Below, one piece after another: positions 1-11,100 of a stretch of DNA of 64,000 bases (the stretch's first letter is position 1; each line of letters opens with the position of its first letter). The notes beneath the pieces are model-generated. The model was not told the DNA's origin, searched no databases, and worked only from the letters and a program-made list of their open reading frames with translations. Source of the stretch: an uncultured Litoreibacter sp. (GTDB lineage Bacteria; Pseudomonadota; Alphaproteobacteria; Rhodobacterales; Rhodobacteraceae); NCBI RefSeq assembly GCF_947487515.1, contig NZ_CANKWO010000003.1, forward strand, positions 575,103 through 639,102. Direction: 5' to 3'. Both the position numbers and the translations under genes were made by a program.

Positions 1-118
1 GGTTGAGGACACCGGATTTCTCGACAATTAACTCGCCAAGTGCTGCGAGAAGGATCGGCGTGGCCGCAACCATGAGGGAGGCCAGTAGGAGGGTCGGGGA
101 GATTGCACTTAGGTCCAT
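1..118 (-). CDS. ABC transporter permease, nucleoside type (5' part only)
   Basis: The reading frame starts with ATG at 118-116 and runs off the window edge, giving 39 residues that begin MDLSAISPTLLLASLMVAAT. Hydrophobic helices near the N-terminus, with the ATPIL and GELIVEKSGVLN pattern, match the second permease of BMP-family purine-nucleoside ABC importers (NupQ/YufQ type). It would form a heterodimeric inner-membrane channel with the permease at 441-1532, powered by the ATPase at 1529-3073. It overlaps the end of the small gene before it by about 10 bases, so it belongs to the same operon. The rest of the protein lies outside the window. Confidence 0.85.
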   Translation of the reverse strand, partial: MDLSAISPTLLLASLMVAATPILLAALGELIVEKSGVLN

Positions 119-444
119 AGCGGTAATCCTCCAAATACAGCGAGTTGCCCCATGACCAACAGCATTATGAAGCCGCCCCAAAAAGCGAGTCTCACTCGCG
201 GCGGGACATTTTCATTATCCGTAACGACATTTTGCGACACTAATTCATAGGCTTGTTCGCTTCGTGGCCCAACTAGTCCAAGCAATGCGCGAATGAATTC
301 GAATACCGAAACTGAGCCAGCAATTAATATGATGAAGAACCCAAAAGAACCGACAAATAGCAGCCCAATTACTGCTAATGAGAATACTACTCCGCAGGTA
401 AAATAGAATTTGTTGCTACGGTATCTGGGGTGGGGCTCATTCAT
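109..444 (-). CDS. Small membrane protein between the two nucleoside permease genes
   Basis: This 111-residue protein starts at ATG 444-442, overlapping the upstream permease stop in an ATGA junction, and its TAA stop overlaps the next permease start. Two hydrophobic segments lie at about residues 13-57 and a third at about 86-107, so it is probably an integral inner-membrane protein with a polar middle loop. I do not recognise the family. Tight coupling on both sides suggests it is translated with the transporter and may be an accessory subunit, but that is inference. A longer open frame extends upstream to 921 but would lie wholly inside the permease gene, so the ATGA start is preferred. 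Confidence 0.75.
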   Translation of the reverse strand: MNEPHPRYRSNKFYFTCGVVFSLAVIGLLFVGSFGFFIILIAGSVSVFEFIRALLGLVGPRSEQAYELVSQNVVTDNENVPPRVRLAFWGGFIMLLVMGQLAVFGGLPLWT

Positions 445-1532
445 ATTGAACCACCTCCCTTGGTACCAAACTTGATCCGATAGTTCGTCAACACGTCGAC
501 GGCCAACAAGAAGAACAACAACATGCCTTGGAAGGCTTGGATTGCCGCCGTGGGCACACCCAGCATGAAGCTCGCCAATTCGCCGCCGATATAGGTCAGC
601 GCCATCAGCAGCCCCGCCAACAGAATGCCGAACGGGTTCAGGCGGCCAAGGAAGGCTACGATGATCGCGGTAAAGCCGTAGCCCACGTTGAAGTCGATAC
701 TGATTTGGCCCGCTGGGCCGGACACTTCGAACAGCCCTGCCAGCCCTGCCAATGCGCCGGATGTGCCGAGGCAGAACAGGATTAGACGTGCAGGCTCCAC
801 CCCGCCGAAACGTGCGGCTTTCGGGGCTTGACCTGCAAGGCGAATATGGAAGCCCATCATATGTTTGGAGAACAGAACATAGGCAAAGATCACAGCGATG
901 ATCGCGGCCACGACGCCCCAATGCAGGCCGGTGTTGGGCAACAGCTCCGCGTTGAAGGCCGAGGGGTATTCCTTCAGGTTCCGAGAGCCGGGGAAGCCGT
1001 TGCCCTCAGGGTTGCGCAACGCCCCCAGTGCCATGGAGGCAAGGATAAACTCGGCCACATAAACCAGCAGCAAGGAGACCAAAATTTCATTGGTGTGGAA
1101 CTTGACCTTCAATACCCCAGGGATCATCGCCCAAAGGAAGCCGCCCAAGGCCCCTGCGGCGATCATCAGCGGAAATATCAAGAAGCTTTCTGTGGGGTAG
1201 AACGCCAACCCCACGGCGGCCCCGCAGATCGCCCCCATGATATATTGCCCTTCGGCCCCGATGTTCCAAACACCGGCGCGAAACCCCATGGCAAGGCCGG
1301 TTGCGATCAGGATCAGCGGCGCGGCTTTGACCAGCAATTGAGGACGAGAGAACCCCGCGAATTGTTCATTGAACAAAGGGTCCCAGAAAATCGTGCGGAT
1401 CGCGACGAGGGGGTCCTTTCCCAACACGGCGAACATGATGCCACCAGCGATCATCGTCGCGACGACCGCCAATATGGGGGTGATGGCAGTCCAAAGCTTC
1501 GACGGCTCGGGGCGTTTTTCCAATGTAATCAC
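441..1532 (-). CDS. ABC transporter permease, purine nucleoside uptake
   Basis: The 363-residue protein has about ten hydrophobic segments and belongs to the branched-chain/BMP permease family. The conserved stretch GLAMGFRAGVWNIGAEGQ at about residues 78-95 is typical of NupP/YufP-like permeases. It should form half of the inner-membrane channel that takes up purine nucleosides or bases. The start is GTG at 1532, which overlaps the ATPase stop as GTGA, so the genes are translationally coupled. The adjacent xanthine dehydrogenase genes fit a role in purine scavenging followed by oxidation; the exact substrate is inferred. Confidence 0.9.
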   Translation of the reverse strand: MITLEKRPEPSKLWTAITPILAVVATMIAGGIMFAVLGKDPLVAIRTIFWDPLFNEQFAGFSRPQLLVKAAPLILIATGLAMGFRAGVWNIGAEGQYIMGAICGAAVGLAFYPTESFLIFPLMIAAGALGGFLWAMIPGVLKVKFHTNEILVSLLLVYVAEFILASMALGALRNPEGNGFPGSRNLKEYPSAFNAELLPNTGLHWGVVAAIIAVIFAYVLFSKHMMGFHIRLAGQAPKAARFGGVEPARLILFCLGTSGALAGLAGLFEVSGPAGQISIDFNVGYGFTAIIVAFLGRLNPFGILLAGLLMALTYIGGELASFMLGVPTAAIQAFQGMLLFFLLAVDVLTNYRIKFGTKGGGSI

Positions 1533-3073
1533 GCGCTCACCTGCTCAGCTTTTGTGTCACTCGCGCCACCTAGCATGAGGCCGATTTTTTCGACGTCCAG
1601 ATCGGAGGTTTCCACCGGCGCGCTTAAGCGCCCTTCATTCAGCGCTGCAAACCTGTCGGATATCTCCATCAACTCATCCAAGTCCTGACTGATCACCACG
1701 ATAGCCGCGCCTTCGGCCGCAAGGTCCAACAACGCTTGGCGGATCGCGGCGGCGGCAGAGGCGTCAACGCCCCAAGTCGGCTGATTGATCACCAAAGCAG
1801 ACGGGTTTTGCAATATCTCGCGGCCCACCACGAATTTTTGCAAGTTGCCACCAGAAAGCGCGCGCGCGGCCGTGTTGGCTGAAGGGGTGCGCACGTCGAA
1901 TCTGTGGATGATCTTTTGGGCGAAATCACGGGTTTTACCCCAGTCGATCATCCCGTTGTGTTCCAAGCCTTCACGCACCGCGCCCGATAGCAAAGCGTTT
2001 TCCGTCAGCGACATATCAGGCGCAGCGGCATGGCCCAGACGTTCTTCTGGGGCAGCAAGCAGCCCCAAGGCGCGGCGGGCATTCGGGCCGAGGTCGCCAA
2101 TGGGGGTTCCGGCAAGTTTAACTTGCTCAGCTGCTGTTAAGGCCTCGCCAGAAAGGACGGAGCACAACTCGTCCTGCCCATTGCCTGCCACGCCGCCAAT
2201 TCCAAGGATTTCGCCCTTCTGAACCGATAGGCTGATGCCCTTGAGGGAAGTGCCAAATGCGGCTCGGGCGGGGACATCCAGTTGGTCAATTTCAAGCGCC
2301 ACATCTTGTGGGATACGCGGCGCCTTTTGCGGGACGTGCAGCGCCTCTCCGACCATCATTTCGGCCATTGCGCGTGCCGTTTCTTGGCGCGGGTTGCAGG
2401 TGGCAACTTTCTGACCCAACCTCAAAATCGTTGCATGGTCGCAAAGCGCGCGGATTTCTTCGAGTTTGTGCGAGATATAGAGGATCGAGCAGCCCTCGCC
2501 ACGCAGCTTTTCCAGCGTTTGAAACAGCACCGAGACCTCTTGCGGGGTCAGCACGGACGTCGGCTCATCCATGATCAGCAGCTTCGGATTCTGTAGCAGG
2601 CAGCGAATGATTTCGACGCGCTGACGCTCCCCTGCGGACAGATCACCCACCATTTGATCGGGGTCCAGCGGTAAGCCGTAGTTTTGGGAAACCTCTCTGA
2701 TACGAGCAGCCAAATCACGCATTTTGGGTGGGTTTTCCATCCCAAGGGCGATGTTCTCCGCGACGTTGAGCGCCTCGAACAAAGAGAAATGCTGAAACAC
2801 CATCGCCACCCCCGCAGCGCGGGCGGCGCGGGGTTCTGCTGGGCTATAGGGCACGCCCTTAAGCACCATGGATCCGGCGTCGGGCTTCACCAATCCGTAA
2901 ATCATTTTCACAAGCGTGGATTTGCCTGCACCGTTTTCGCCCAACAAGGCGTGCACCTCTCCAGGACGGATAGAAAACGAGACCTGATCGTTCGCAACAA
3001 CACCGGGATAGGCCTTTGTCAGCCCTGTGATCGTAAGCAGATCTTCACCTGCGATGCTAAGACGATCCTCCAT
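1529..3073 (-). CDS. ABC transporter ATP-binding protein with two ATPase domains (nucleoside type)
   Basis: The 514-residue protein carries two ABC cassettes in tandem, as in RbsA/NupO-type ATPases. The first has Walker A GENGAGKS (about residues 45-52), signature LSAGERQ (about 145) and Walker B LLIMDEP (about 165). The second has a degenerate Walker A (GGVAGNGQDE) but keeps the signature LSGGNLQK, the usual arrangement in this family, where only one site hydrolyses efficiently. ATG at 3073 overlaps the xdhC stop as TGATG, and a TTG one codon earlier is less likely. It supplies energy to the permeases encoded downstream. Confidence 0.93.
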   Translation of the reverse strand: MEDRLSIAGEDLLTITGLTKAYPGVVANDQVSFSIRPGEVHALLGENGAGKSTLVKMIYGLVKPDAGSMVLKGVPYSPAEPRAARAAGVAMVFQHFSLFEALNVAENIALGMENPPKMRDLAARIREVSQNYGLPLDPDQMVGDLSAGERQRVEIIRCLLQNPKLLIMDEPTSVLTPQEVSVLFQTLEKLRGEGCSILYISHKLEEIRALCDHATILRLGQKVATCNPRQETARAMAEMMVGEALHVPQKAPRIPQDVALEIDQLDVPARAAFGTSLKGISLSVQKGEILGIGGVAGNGQDELCSVLSGEALTAAEQVKLAGTPIGDLGPNARRALGLLAAPEERLGHAAAPDMSLTENALLSGAVREGLEHNGMIDWGKTRDFAQKIIHRFDVRTPSANTAARALSGGNLQKFVVGREILQNPSALVINQPTWGVDASAAAAIRQALLDLAAEGAAIVVISQDLDELMEISDRFAALNEGRLSAPVETSDLDVEKIGLMLGGASDTKAEQVSA

Positions 3074-3990
3074 CAAACCGCGACGTCCTTCTCCAAGGCC
3101 TTCGATTGCAGCGACAGAAGTAGCTCAGAAGCCACGCCTACGGCAATGGCCTGCGGATGTTTTCCAAGCGCGGGTTGCCCGATGGGGCAGCGAATGCGTG
3201 AAATTTGTGCGCTTGTGTGCCCCAAGGTCAAAAGCCGAGATTTGAACCGCGCCCATTTGGTCGCTGATCCGATCACACCAAGGCTTGAAAACCCATGGGC
3301 CAGCAAGCGGTGGCAAAGCTCTAGGTCATAGGCATGCGAATAGGTCAGGATCAGATGATGCGCGTCAGCGGGGGCAAATTTTGCGGCGTCGGGGATATTG
3401 GCTACCGGAAGGTGGGTGACTGCATGGCGCGCGGGGGGGAAGCGTTCCGGCCCACTATCAACCCAAGTTATATCAAAGGCTTGCGTAGGGGCGAGGGTCT
3501 CCACAATCGCCCGACCGACATGGCCAGCCCCCCAAATCCACAACGGGTTCGGGGGATGAGAAACGGTTTCAAACAGCCACCCGTTCTCAAAGACCAACTG
3601 CCCGCCAGACCCGTTTCGGGCCGCAGCGATGGCGCGTTGGATCGACATTGGTTGCGGCGCATCGCCCTCTACTTGTCGCGCAAAACCGGCGCGCGTGTCT
3701 GGCATTTGCTCGAAAATCTCTGTGACAAGTGTAACCGCCCCTCCACAACATTGTCCCAACGCGGGGCCAAGCGGAACCCGCGTCACGCCGCAAGACTGTG
3801 TCAGGGCAGCGCGCGATGCTTCTAATTCCAAAGCGCCGCCGCCGATCGTCCCAGATTGGCCGCCCTCCCAAACCAGCATTGAGGTCCCTGCCTCGCGAGG
3901 GCTGGAGCCACTGTGGGACACAATAACCACCCGCGCAACGCGGCCATGTTCTGCCAGTGCCACTTGCAGGTTTTTCGGGTCAAAACTCAT
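3073..3990 (-). CDS. xdhC: Xanthine dehydrogenase accessory protein XdhC
   Basis: XdhC binds the molybdenum cofactor, promotes its sulfuration and inserts it into XdhB. The 305-residue protein has the N-terminal XdhC/CoxI pattern (HSGSSPREAGTSMLV, then GTIGGGALE) and a C-terminal Rossmann-like part (WIWGAGHVGRAIV) followed by GVIGSATKWARFKSRL. The chosen ATG at 3990 overlaps the xdhB stop as ATGA; an in-frame start six codons earlier would lie within xdhB. It sits directly after xdhAB and before the transporter ATPase, so cofactor loading, enzyme and purine import are probably expressed together. Confidence 0.95.
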   Translation of the reverse strand: MSFDPKNLQVALAEHGRVARVVIVSHSGSSPREAGTSMLVWEGGQSGTIGGGALELEASRAALTQSCGVTRVPLGPALGQCCGGAVTLVTEIFEQMPDTRAGFARQVEGDAPQPMSIQRAIAAARNGSGGQLVFENGWLFETVSHPPNPLWIWGAGHVGRAIVETLAPTQAFDITWVDSGPERFPPARHAVTHLPVANIPDAAKFAPADAHHLILTYSHAYDLELCHRLLAHGFSSLGVIGSATKWARFKSRLLTLGHTSAQISRIRCPIGQPALGKHPQAIAVGVASELLLSLQSKALEKDVAV

Positions 3991-6248
3991 GCGCGCAACT
4001 TTTGGCAAGCCATCAACACAACTTCCGCAGTTGCGGGGGCATCAATGTCGGGGAAGCTTTCGCCGCAGGACGAAATGGCGTTCGTTAATGCCGACCATAC
4101 CGAAATACCATGCATAAACGGCGGCTCCCCGACCGCTTTGGATTTGAACACGGTCTCGGCGCGATTTTCCCCGTCCCACAAGGCGACATTGAACACTTCG
4201 GGGCGGTCTGAAGCCGTGGGGATTTTGTAAGTCGATGGGGCGTGGGTTTTCAGGTTGCCCTTGTCATCCCAAACCAGCTCCTCGGTTGTCAGCCAGCCGG
4301 CACCTTGCACATAGCCCCCTTCGATCTGGCCGATGTCCAGTGCTGGATTCAAGGAGCGCCCGCAATCATGCAAGATATCCGCGCGCAGGATGCGGTTCTC
4401 ACCGGTAAGCGTATCGATCACCACCTCTGTCACCGCCGCGCCGTAAGCGAAGTAGAAGAACGGGCGACCATGGCCCGCAATTCGGTCCCATTCGACGTCG
4501 GGGGTGGCGTAAAAGCCGGTCGCCGACAAGGAGATGCGGTTTTGATAGGCTTGTGATGCGGCCTCTGCGAAGCTGAGCGTCGTGCCGTCGAATTCAACAC
4601 GACCACCTTCGAACACCACGGGGCCTTGCGACAGGAATGTTGCAATCCGCGCTTTGATTTTCTCGCAGGCATCCAGCACCGCCATGCCGTTCAAATCTGA
4701 CCCCGAAGAGGCCGCCGTGGCAGAGGTATTGGGAACTTTGCCGGTATCAGTCGGGGTGATTTTGACCGCCTCCAGCGGCACCCCAAAGCACTGCGCTGCG
4801 ACTTGCGCCACCTTGGTAAACAACCCTTGGCCCATTTCTGTGCCGCCATGGTTCAAATGGATCGACCCGTCTTGGTAGACATGTACCAAAGCGCCTGCTT
4901 GGTTCAAATGCGTCAGAGTGAAGGAGATGCCGAATTTCACCGGTGTGAGGGCTATCCCGCGTTTCAAAACGGGGTTTTTGCCGTTCCAGTCAGCCACCGC
5001 CTTGCGCCGTGCTTGGTAGTCTGACGACACCTCCAATTTATCCGTCATTTCGCGAATAATGCTGTCAGTGACCTGCATGCCGTAAGGGGTGGTCTGCGTG
5101 GTTGACTGCGAGGCGTAGTAGTTTTCGCGGCGTACGGTCAACGGGTCCAATCCAAGGGTGTGGGCGATGTGATCCATGACCCGCTCGATCCCGACGATAC
5201 CTTGTGGACCGCCAAAGCCGCGAAAGGCAGTATTGCTTTGAGTGTTGGTCTTCAGTCGATGCGAAGTGATCCGCGCGTGCTCCAGATTATAGGCGTTGTC
5301 GGCGTGCAGCATGGCACGGTCCGCAACAGGCAAAGAGAGGTCCTGCGCCCAACCGCAACGCGCAAAATGCGTGACGTCGATGGCTTGGATTTTGCCGCGG
5401 GCGTCAAATCCGACGTCATAGTCGATGCGAAACTCGTGGCGTTTGCCCGTGATGATCATGTCATCGTCGCGGTCATAGCGCATTTTGACCGGCTGGCGGT
5501 GTTTGTCGGCCACCACCGCACAGGCCACACATAGCGCGTTGCCTTGGCTCTCTTTCCCGCCAAAGCCGCCGCCCATGCGCCGAACCTCCACCCGCACGGT
5601 ATTCATTGGGCGGCCCAAAGCTTCCGCCACCTTATGTTGAATTTCGGTGGGGTGCTGCGACGAGGCATGAACGACCATATCGCCGCCTTCTTGGGGCAGC
5701 GCCAGCGCGGCATGGCTTTCCAGATAGAAATGCTCCTGACCGCCAATTTCGAAGCTGGCTTGCAGGCGATTGGTGGCACTGGCGAGTTGCGCAGGTGCGT
5801 CGCCTTTGGCGTAGACGCGCGGCCCTTCCTCAAAATGAGAATTGGCGGCCAAGGCCTCGTCAATCGTCAGAACAGGAGTTTGCGCGTCATAGTCAATCTG
5901 CGCCAGTCGCGCTGCTTTGCGCGCCGCCAGATGCGACTTGGCGACGACTAGAAAGACCGGTTGGCCCAGATAGTGCACTTCGCCCTTGGCCAACAATGGC
6001 TCGTCATGGTTCGAAGGGCTGACGTCATTGTCATGGGGCAAATGGTCGGCAGTAAGCACATCGACCACGTCATGGGCCGCGCGCACCGCGTCAAGGTTCA
6101 TTGCGGTGATCTTACCCTTCGCAATGGTGCTTAACCCGAAGGCCAAATGCAGTGTTCCTCGCGGGGTGGGTATGTCGTCAGTATAGCGCGCGGTGCCCGT
6201 CACATGCAAAGACGCCGCGTCATGGGGGGCAGATGTGCCGACACTCAT
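3987..6248 (-). CDS. xdhB: Xanthine dehydrogenase molybdopterin-binding subunit XdhB
   Basis: This 753-residue catalytic subunit oxidises hypoxanthine to xanthine and xanthine to urate at a molybdenum cofactor. Family motifs are visible in order: the N-terminal a/b hammerhead ([13 protein letters not shown]), [46 protein letters not shown] and, near the end, [11 protein letters not shown], which contains the active-site Glu region. ATG at 6248 overlaps the xdhA stop as ATGA. The length is close to other two-subunit bacterial enzymes. It works in the cytoplasm with XdhA and needs XdhC for maturation. Confidence 0.96.
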   Translation of the reverse strand: MSVGTSAPHDAASLHVTGTARYTDDIPTPRGTLHLAFGLSTIAKGKITAMNLDAVRAAHDVVDVLTADHLPHDNDVSPSNHDEPLLAKGEVHYLGQPVFLVVAKSHLAARKAARLAQIDYDAQTPVLTIDEALAANSHFEEGPRVYAKGDAPAQLASATNRLQASFEIGGQEHFYLESHAALALPQEGGDMVVHASSQHPTEIQHKVAEALGRPMNTVRVEVRRMGGGFGGKESQGNALCVACAVVADKHRQPVKMRYDRDDDMIITGKRHEFRIDYDVGFDARGKIQAIDVTHFARCGWAQDLSLPVADRAMLHADNAYNLEHARITSHRLKTNTQSNTAFRGFGGPQGIVGIERVMDHIAHTLGLDPLTVRRENYYASQSTTQTTPYGMQVTDSIIREMTDKLEVSSDYQARRKAVADWNGKNPVLKRGIALTPVKFGISFTLTHLNQAGALVHVYQDGSIHLNHGGTEMGQGLFTKVAQVAAQCFGVPLEAVKITPTDTGKVPNTSATAASSGSDLNGMAVLDACEKIKARIATFLSQGPVVFEGGRVEFDGTTLSFAEAASQAYQNRISLSATGFYATPDVEWDRIAGHGRPFFYFAYGAAVTEVVIDTLTGENRILRADILHDCGRSLNPALDIGQIEGGYVQGAGWLTTEELVWDDKGNLKTHAPSTYKIPTASDRPEVFNVALWDGENRAETVFKSKAVGEPPFMHGISVWSALTNAISSCGESFPDIDAPATAEVVLMACQKLRA

Positions 6249-7600
6249 GGGCGCACCTCATGCACTGATGCCGGAACGCCCAAGCTTTCTACAAACACGC
6301 GCCGTAGCATGTTTTGCGCAGCCTGCATTCGGTAGCCAGCAGAGGCGCGCATGTCGCTCATCGGGGTGTAATCTTGCGGAAACTGCAGCAAAGCTGCTTC
6401 CATATTGTCTTCGTTCCACGCCTTGCCAATCAAGGCATTCTCAACATGTATGGCCCGCTTGGGGGTGCCGGCCATCCCGCCAAAGGCAATCCGCGCCTTA
6501 GCGACAGAACCGCCAGCCACCACAATATTGAAACAGCCACACACCGCCGAAATGTCTTGGTCGAACCGCTTGGACAATTTGTAGCATTTCACCGTGTCGC
6601 GCTGCTTGGGGATTGTGACGTATTCCACAAACTCGCCCGCTTGCAGGTCTTGCTGACCATAGGCGATGAAGAAATCCTCTAGCGGCATGGCACGGCGGAT
6701 GTCCCCTTTACGAAGATGCAAGACAGCGCCCAAAGCGATCAGCGCGGGCGGGCCGTCCCCAATGGGTGACCCGTTTGCGATGTTCCCGCCGATCGTTGCG
6801 GCATTTCGCACTTGTTCAGACCCATAACGACGCAGCATTTGTGCGAATGAAGGATAGAGCGGGGCCACAGCCTCCATGATTTGGGTAATCGTGCAAGCAG
6901 CCCCTATGCGCAGCCCCTCGTCGGTTACCTCAATCTGCTGCAAGTCGGCGCAACGTCCCAAGAACACAACATTTTCCAGATCCTGTAGCCGTTTGGTGAT
7001 CCATAGGCCAACATCGGTAGCCCCGCCGATCAATGTGGCTGTGGGGTTTTTGCTGTACCATTCGGCCAATGCGTCCGAGGTTTGCGGCATCGGAAAGGGG
7101 GCTTTGGCCTCAATGGACGACTCTTCCATCCATGAGGGGACGCTTTGCGTCGAGGCAGCCTGTGCGGCGCGAATGATCGGGGCATATCCTGTGCATCTGC
7201 ATAGATTTCCGGCCAACTGCTCCTCATGATTGGTCGCCCCATTGGCGTGGGCAGCAGCCATGGTGGTCACAAATCCTGGCGTGCAAAAGCCGCATTGCGC
7301 GCCGTGCAAATCAACCATCGCGCGTTGCACAGGGTGCAATTCACCATTGGGCCCCGAGATGCCTTCAACCGTGCGCACGGCGCGGCCAGAGAGTTGGGGC
7401 ATGAGCAAAATGCAAGCATTCATCGCGCGGGCAATTCCATCCTGCCCCGTGACCACAACCGAACAGGCCCCGCAATCGCCTTCGTTGCAGCCTTCTTTGG
7501 TGCCAGTGAGATCGCGTCGGTCGCGCAGAAAATCGAGCAGGGTTTCGGTTGGACCGACCTCAGCCTCAACAGTCTCTCCGTTCAGAAGAAACGTTAACAT
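6245..7600 (-). CDS. xdhA: Xanthine dehydrogenase small subunit XdhA (2Fe-2S and FAD)
   Basis: The 451-residue subunit passes electrons from the molybdenum centre to NAD+ through two 2Fe-2S clusters and FAD. Cluster ligands are visible: C38, C43, C46 and C63 in a plant-ferredoxin-type site ([10 protein letters not shown]), then C103, C106, C134 and C136 (QCGFCTPG and CRCTGY). The FAD-binding region follows with [10 protein letters not shown] and [15 protein letters not shown]. The start MLTFLLNGE at 7600 is chosen because it matches the family N-terminus; the frame is open 32 codons further upstream. It heads the xdhABC-transporter operon. Confidence 0.95.
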   Translation of the reverse strand: MLTFLLNGETVEAEVGPTETLLDFLRDRRDLTGTKEGCNEGDCGACSVVVTGQDGIARAMNACILLMPQLSGRAVRTVEGISGPNGELHPVQRAMVDLHGAQCGFCTPGFVTTMAAAHANGATNHEEQLAGNLCRCTGYAPIIRAAQAASTQSVPSWMEESSIEAKAPFPMPQTSDALAEWYSKNPTATLIGGATDVGLWITKRLQDLENVVFLGRCADLQQIEVTDEGLRIGAACTITQIMEAVAPLYPSFAQMLRRYGSEQVRNAATIGGNIANGSPIGDGPPALIALGAVLHLRKGDIRRAMPLEDFFIAYGQQDLQAGEFVEYVTIPKQRDTVKCYKLSKRFDQDISAVCGCFNIVVAGGSVAKARIAFGGMAGTPKRAIHVENALIGKAWNEDNMEAALLQFPQDYTPMSDMRASAGYRMQAAQNMLRRVFVESLGVPASVHEVRP

Positions 7601-7725
7601 ATGAAATTTGTCCTGCCGCGTTACTTGTTGGCTGTTCCCTTTGGCGTGCTTTCGATGCGACGTAGAAGGCGCGCGGGATGTGTTGGTTTCCAACAAAGCC
7701 TAGGAATGTGCTTTTGGCAAGTGAC

Positions 7726-8028
7726 TCAGTTCTCGGGGTCCGAGACTTGGGCTTCCCACGCCAGTCGTTGCCACTCCAGCCATCCTTGCAGAGGGATCAG
7801 GGCATTTGGCTCCATTCGGCAGATACGTTGTCGGCCTTCCTTGCGGGTGGCGATAATACCGCCTGCCTCCATCACTTTGATATGTTGCAGAAAAGACGGC
7901 AGAGCCATGTTATGTGGCGCGGCAAGCTCCTTCACCGCAGCGGGACCATGGGCCAGCCGTTCAATGACCGCGCGGCGCGTGGGATCCGCGAGCGAGGCAA
8001 AAAGCGTATCAAGGGAATGGTTAGCCAT
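7726..8028 (-). CDS. ArsR-family helix-turn-helix regulator
   Basis: The 100-residue protein has the winged-helix pattern of the ArsR/SmtB family: TLFASLADPTRRAVIERLA, then a recognition helix region (LPSFLQHIKVMEAGGI) and a wing with basic residues (TRKEGRQR). It lacks the Cys/His pairs of metal sensors, so it is probably one of the non-metal ArsR regulators. It lies 125 bp upstream of xdhA on the same strand and divergent from dnaE. Control of the purine operon is possible but not shown. ATG at 8028 is preferred; an alternative start eight codons earlier lies at 8052. Confidence 0.85.
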   Translation of the reverse strand: MANHSLDTLFASLADPTRRAVIERLAHGPAAVKELAAPHNMALPSFLQHIKVMEAGGIIATRKEGRQRICRMEPNALIPLQGWLEWQRLAWEAQVSDPEN

Positions 8029-8117
8029 CTGACTAACTAATGCGATTCCCATCGTCGGAACAATGGCTGATGGATTTCGGGGTTTCGCGATGGAAGGGGG
8101 CGACGTAATGTGTGGCC

Positions 8118-11100
8118 ATGAGCAATTCCCCCCGATTCATTCACCTGCGCACCCATTCCGAGTATTCCTTGCTGGAAGGGGCGATGCGCCTGAAAAAACT
8201 ACCCGGTATTTGCGCCAACGGGGGGATGCCCGCGGTTGCGTTGACGGACACGAACAACATGTTCGCAGCCTTAGAGTTTTCCGAATATGCCTCCGGCGCG
8301 GGAATCCAGCCGATCATCGGATGCCAAGTTGATTTAACCTTCGACAAGGCCCCGCAAGGCGAACGCGCACGCGCACCGGCCCCCATTGTCCTTCTCGCTC
8401 AAACCGAGCAGGGCTATGAAAACCTGATGAAGTTGAATTCCTGTCTGTACATCGATTCAGATGGGGAATTGCCGCAGGTCTCTGTCGATGAATTGGACGC
8501 GCACAACGCGGGGCTGATTTGCCTGACCGGCGGGCCAGATGGCCCCATCGGGCGGTTGTTGCAGGCGGGGCAACGTCCCAAAGCGCAAGATTTGATGGAC
8601 AAGCTGGCGCTGATCTACGCCGACCGTTTGTATGTCGAGTTGCAACGCCACCCAGTGGATGGCGGGTTACCTGAGGCAGAACAAAAGTCGGAGCAGGGGC
8701 ACGTGGAAATGGCCTATGCCATGGGGCTTCCTTTGGTGGCTACGAATGATGCCTACTTTCCAAAGCCGGATATGTATGAGGCCCATGACGCGCTGATTTG
8801 CATCTCTGAAGGCGCCTATGTGGACCAACAAGAAGGCCGCCGCCGCTTGACTCCGCAGCACTATTTCAAATCCCCTCAGGAGATGGCGACACTGTTTGCC
8901 GACCTGCCGGAAGCTTTGGAAAACACCGTGGAAATCGCGCAGCGCTGTGCGTTCAAAGTCTACAAACGCGATCCGATTTTGCCGAAGTTTGCGGATGACG
9001 AAGTCGTTGAATTGCGGCGCCAAGCGCAAGAAGGCCTTAAGGCGCGTTTGGCGGTGATCCCCCACGCGGCAAGTGTTGAGGAATACGAAGAGCGACTGGA
9101 ATTTGAGCTGGGCATTATTGAGGGCATGGGGTTCCCCGGCTACTTTTTGATTGTGGCCGATTTCATTAAATGGGCCAAAGACCACCACATCCCTGTGGGG
9201 CCGGGTCGTGGATCTGGTGCGGGGTCCTTGGTGGCCTATGCGCTGACAGTGACCGACCTTGACCCACTGCGGTATTCCTTGCTGTTCGAGCGCTTCTTGA
9301 ACCCCGAACGTGTGTCGATGCCCGACTTCGATATCGACTTTTGCATGGATCGCCGTGAAGAGGTTATTCGCTACGTTCAGGGAAAATATGGCCGCGACAA
9401 GGTGGGGCAGATCATCACGTTCGGTGCTTTGCTGTCCAAAGCTGCAGTGCGTGATGTGGGGCGTGTGTTGCAGATGCCTTACGGGCAGGTGGACCGCCTA
9501 TCAAAACTGATCCCTGTCGAGGGCGTGAAGCCGGTATCGATTGAAAAAGCCTTGGCTGACGAGCCGAAGCTGCGGGAAGAGGCGAAATCCGAAGAGGTCG
9601 TGGCCCGTTTGCTGGATTACGGCCAACAGGTCGAAGGATTGCTGCGGAACGCGTCAACTCACGCGGCGGGTGTGGTGATCGGGGACAGGCCTCTGGATTT
9701 GCTGGTTCCGCTGTATCAAGACCCCCGTTCTGACATGCCAGCGACGCAGTTCAACATGAAATGGGTTGAGCAAGCTGGCCTCGTAAAGTTCGACTTCTTG
9801 GGCCTGAAAACCCTGACCGTGATTCAAAACGCCATTGACCTGATCACGCCCTCCCGCCCGCTACACATTGATGCGGCGGGTGAGACGTTGTTTGACCCCC
9901 CTGAGGGCGCGCTGAATGACATCGGGGCGATCCCGTTGGACGACAAAAAGTCCTATGACCTTTATTCTGCAGCCAAAACTGTGGCCGTGTTTCAGGTGGA
10001 AAGCTCGGGCATGATGGATGCGCTACGGCGTATGAAGCCCACTTGCATTGAAGACATCGTGGCGCTGGTGGCTTTGTATCGCCCTGGCCCGATGGAGAAT
10101 ATCCCGACCTATTGCGAGGTGAAAAACGGCACCAAAGAGTTGGAATCGGTTCACCCGTCGATTGACCATATTTTGGCCGAGACCCAAGGCATCATCGTTT
10201 ACCAAGAACAGGTTATGCAAATCGCGCAGGTCATGGCGGGCTATTCGCTTGGTGGTGCTGACTTGTTGCGCCGTGCGATGGGTAAGAAGATCAAGGAAGC
10301 GATGGATGCGGAGCGTCCGAAGTTTGAAGAAGGCGCCAAGGAAAACGGCGTCGATGCGAAGAAAGCCCGCGAGGTCTTCGATCTTCTGGAAAAATTCGCC
10401 AACTACGGCTTCAACAAATCTCACGCCGCGGCCTATGCGGTGGTCAGCTACCAAACAGCGTGGCTGAAGGCGAACCACCCCGTCGAATTTATGGCGGGCG
10501 TGATGAACTGCGATTTGCACCTGACGGATAAATTGGCGGTGTATTTCGACGAGATCACCAAACGCATGGACATAGAAGTGGTGCCGCCCTGCGTGAACCG
10601 CTCGGATGCGACGTTTACCGTAAAAGACGGCTGCGTGGTCTATGCGCTAGGTGGTTTGAAGAACGTCGGCGTCGAAGCGATGAAGCTTTTCGTCGAAGGG
10701 CGTGACGGCACGCCGTTTGCGACGCTGTTCGATGTCGCCCGTCGCGTGGATTTGAAGCGAGTGGGCAAACGCCCGTTGGAAATGCTGGCGCGCTCTGGTG
10801 CCTTTGATCAACTGGACCCGAACCGCCACCGCGTTTTTGCGTCGCTCGACGGGTTGGTAAACTACTCGGCCGCAATTTTTGAGCAACGCAACTCGAACCA
10901 AGTGTCGCTGTTCGGGGAGGCGGGCGATGATCTTCCGGAGCCTCGGTTGTCACCAGTAGATGATTGGCTGCCGGCAGAACGGCTAATGGAAGAGTTCAAA
11001 GCCATTGGCTTCTACCTGTCCGGTCACCCGTTGGACGACTACATGCTGATCTTGAAGCGCAAGGGGGCGATGACCCTGACCGAGATCGAGCAGCGCGCAC

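Noticed and set aside
445-921. Upstream extension of the small membrane gene at 109-444
   Set aside because: The extension lies entirely inside the permease gene and has no protein-like sequence; the ATGA junction gives a better start.
828-1688. 286-codon plus-strand open frame over the nucleoside permease and ATPase genes
   Set aside because: It is a shadow of real minus-strand genes, with unnatural His/Gln/Arg-rich composition.
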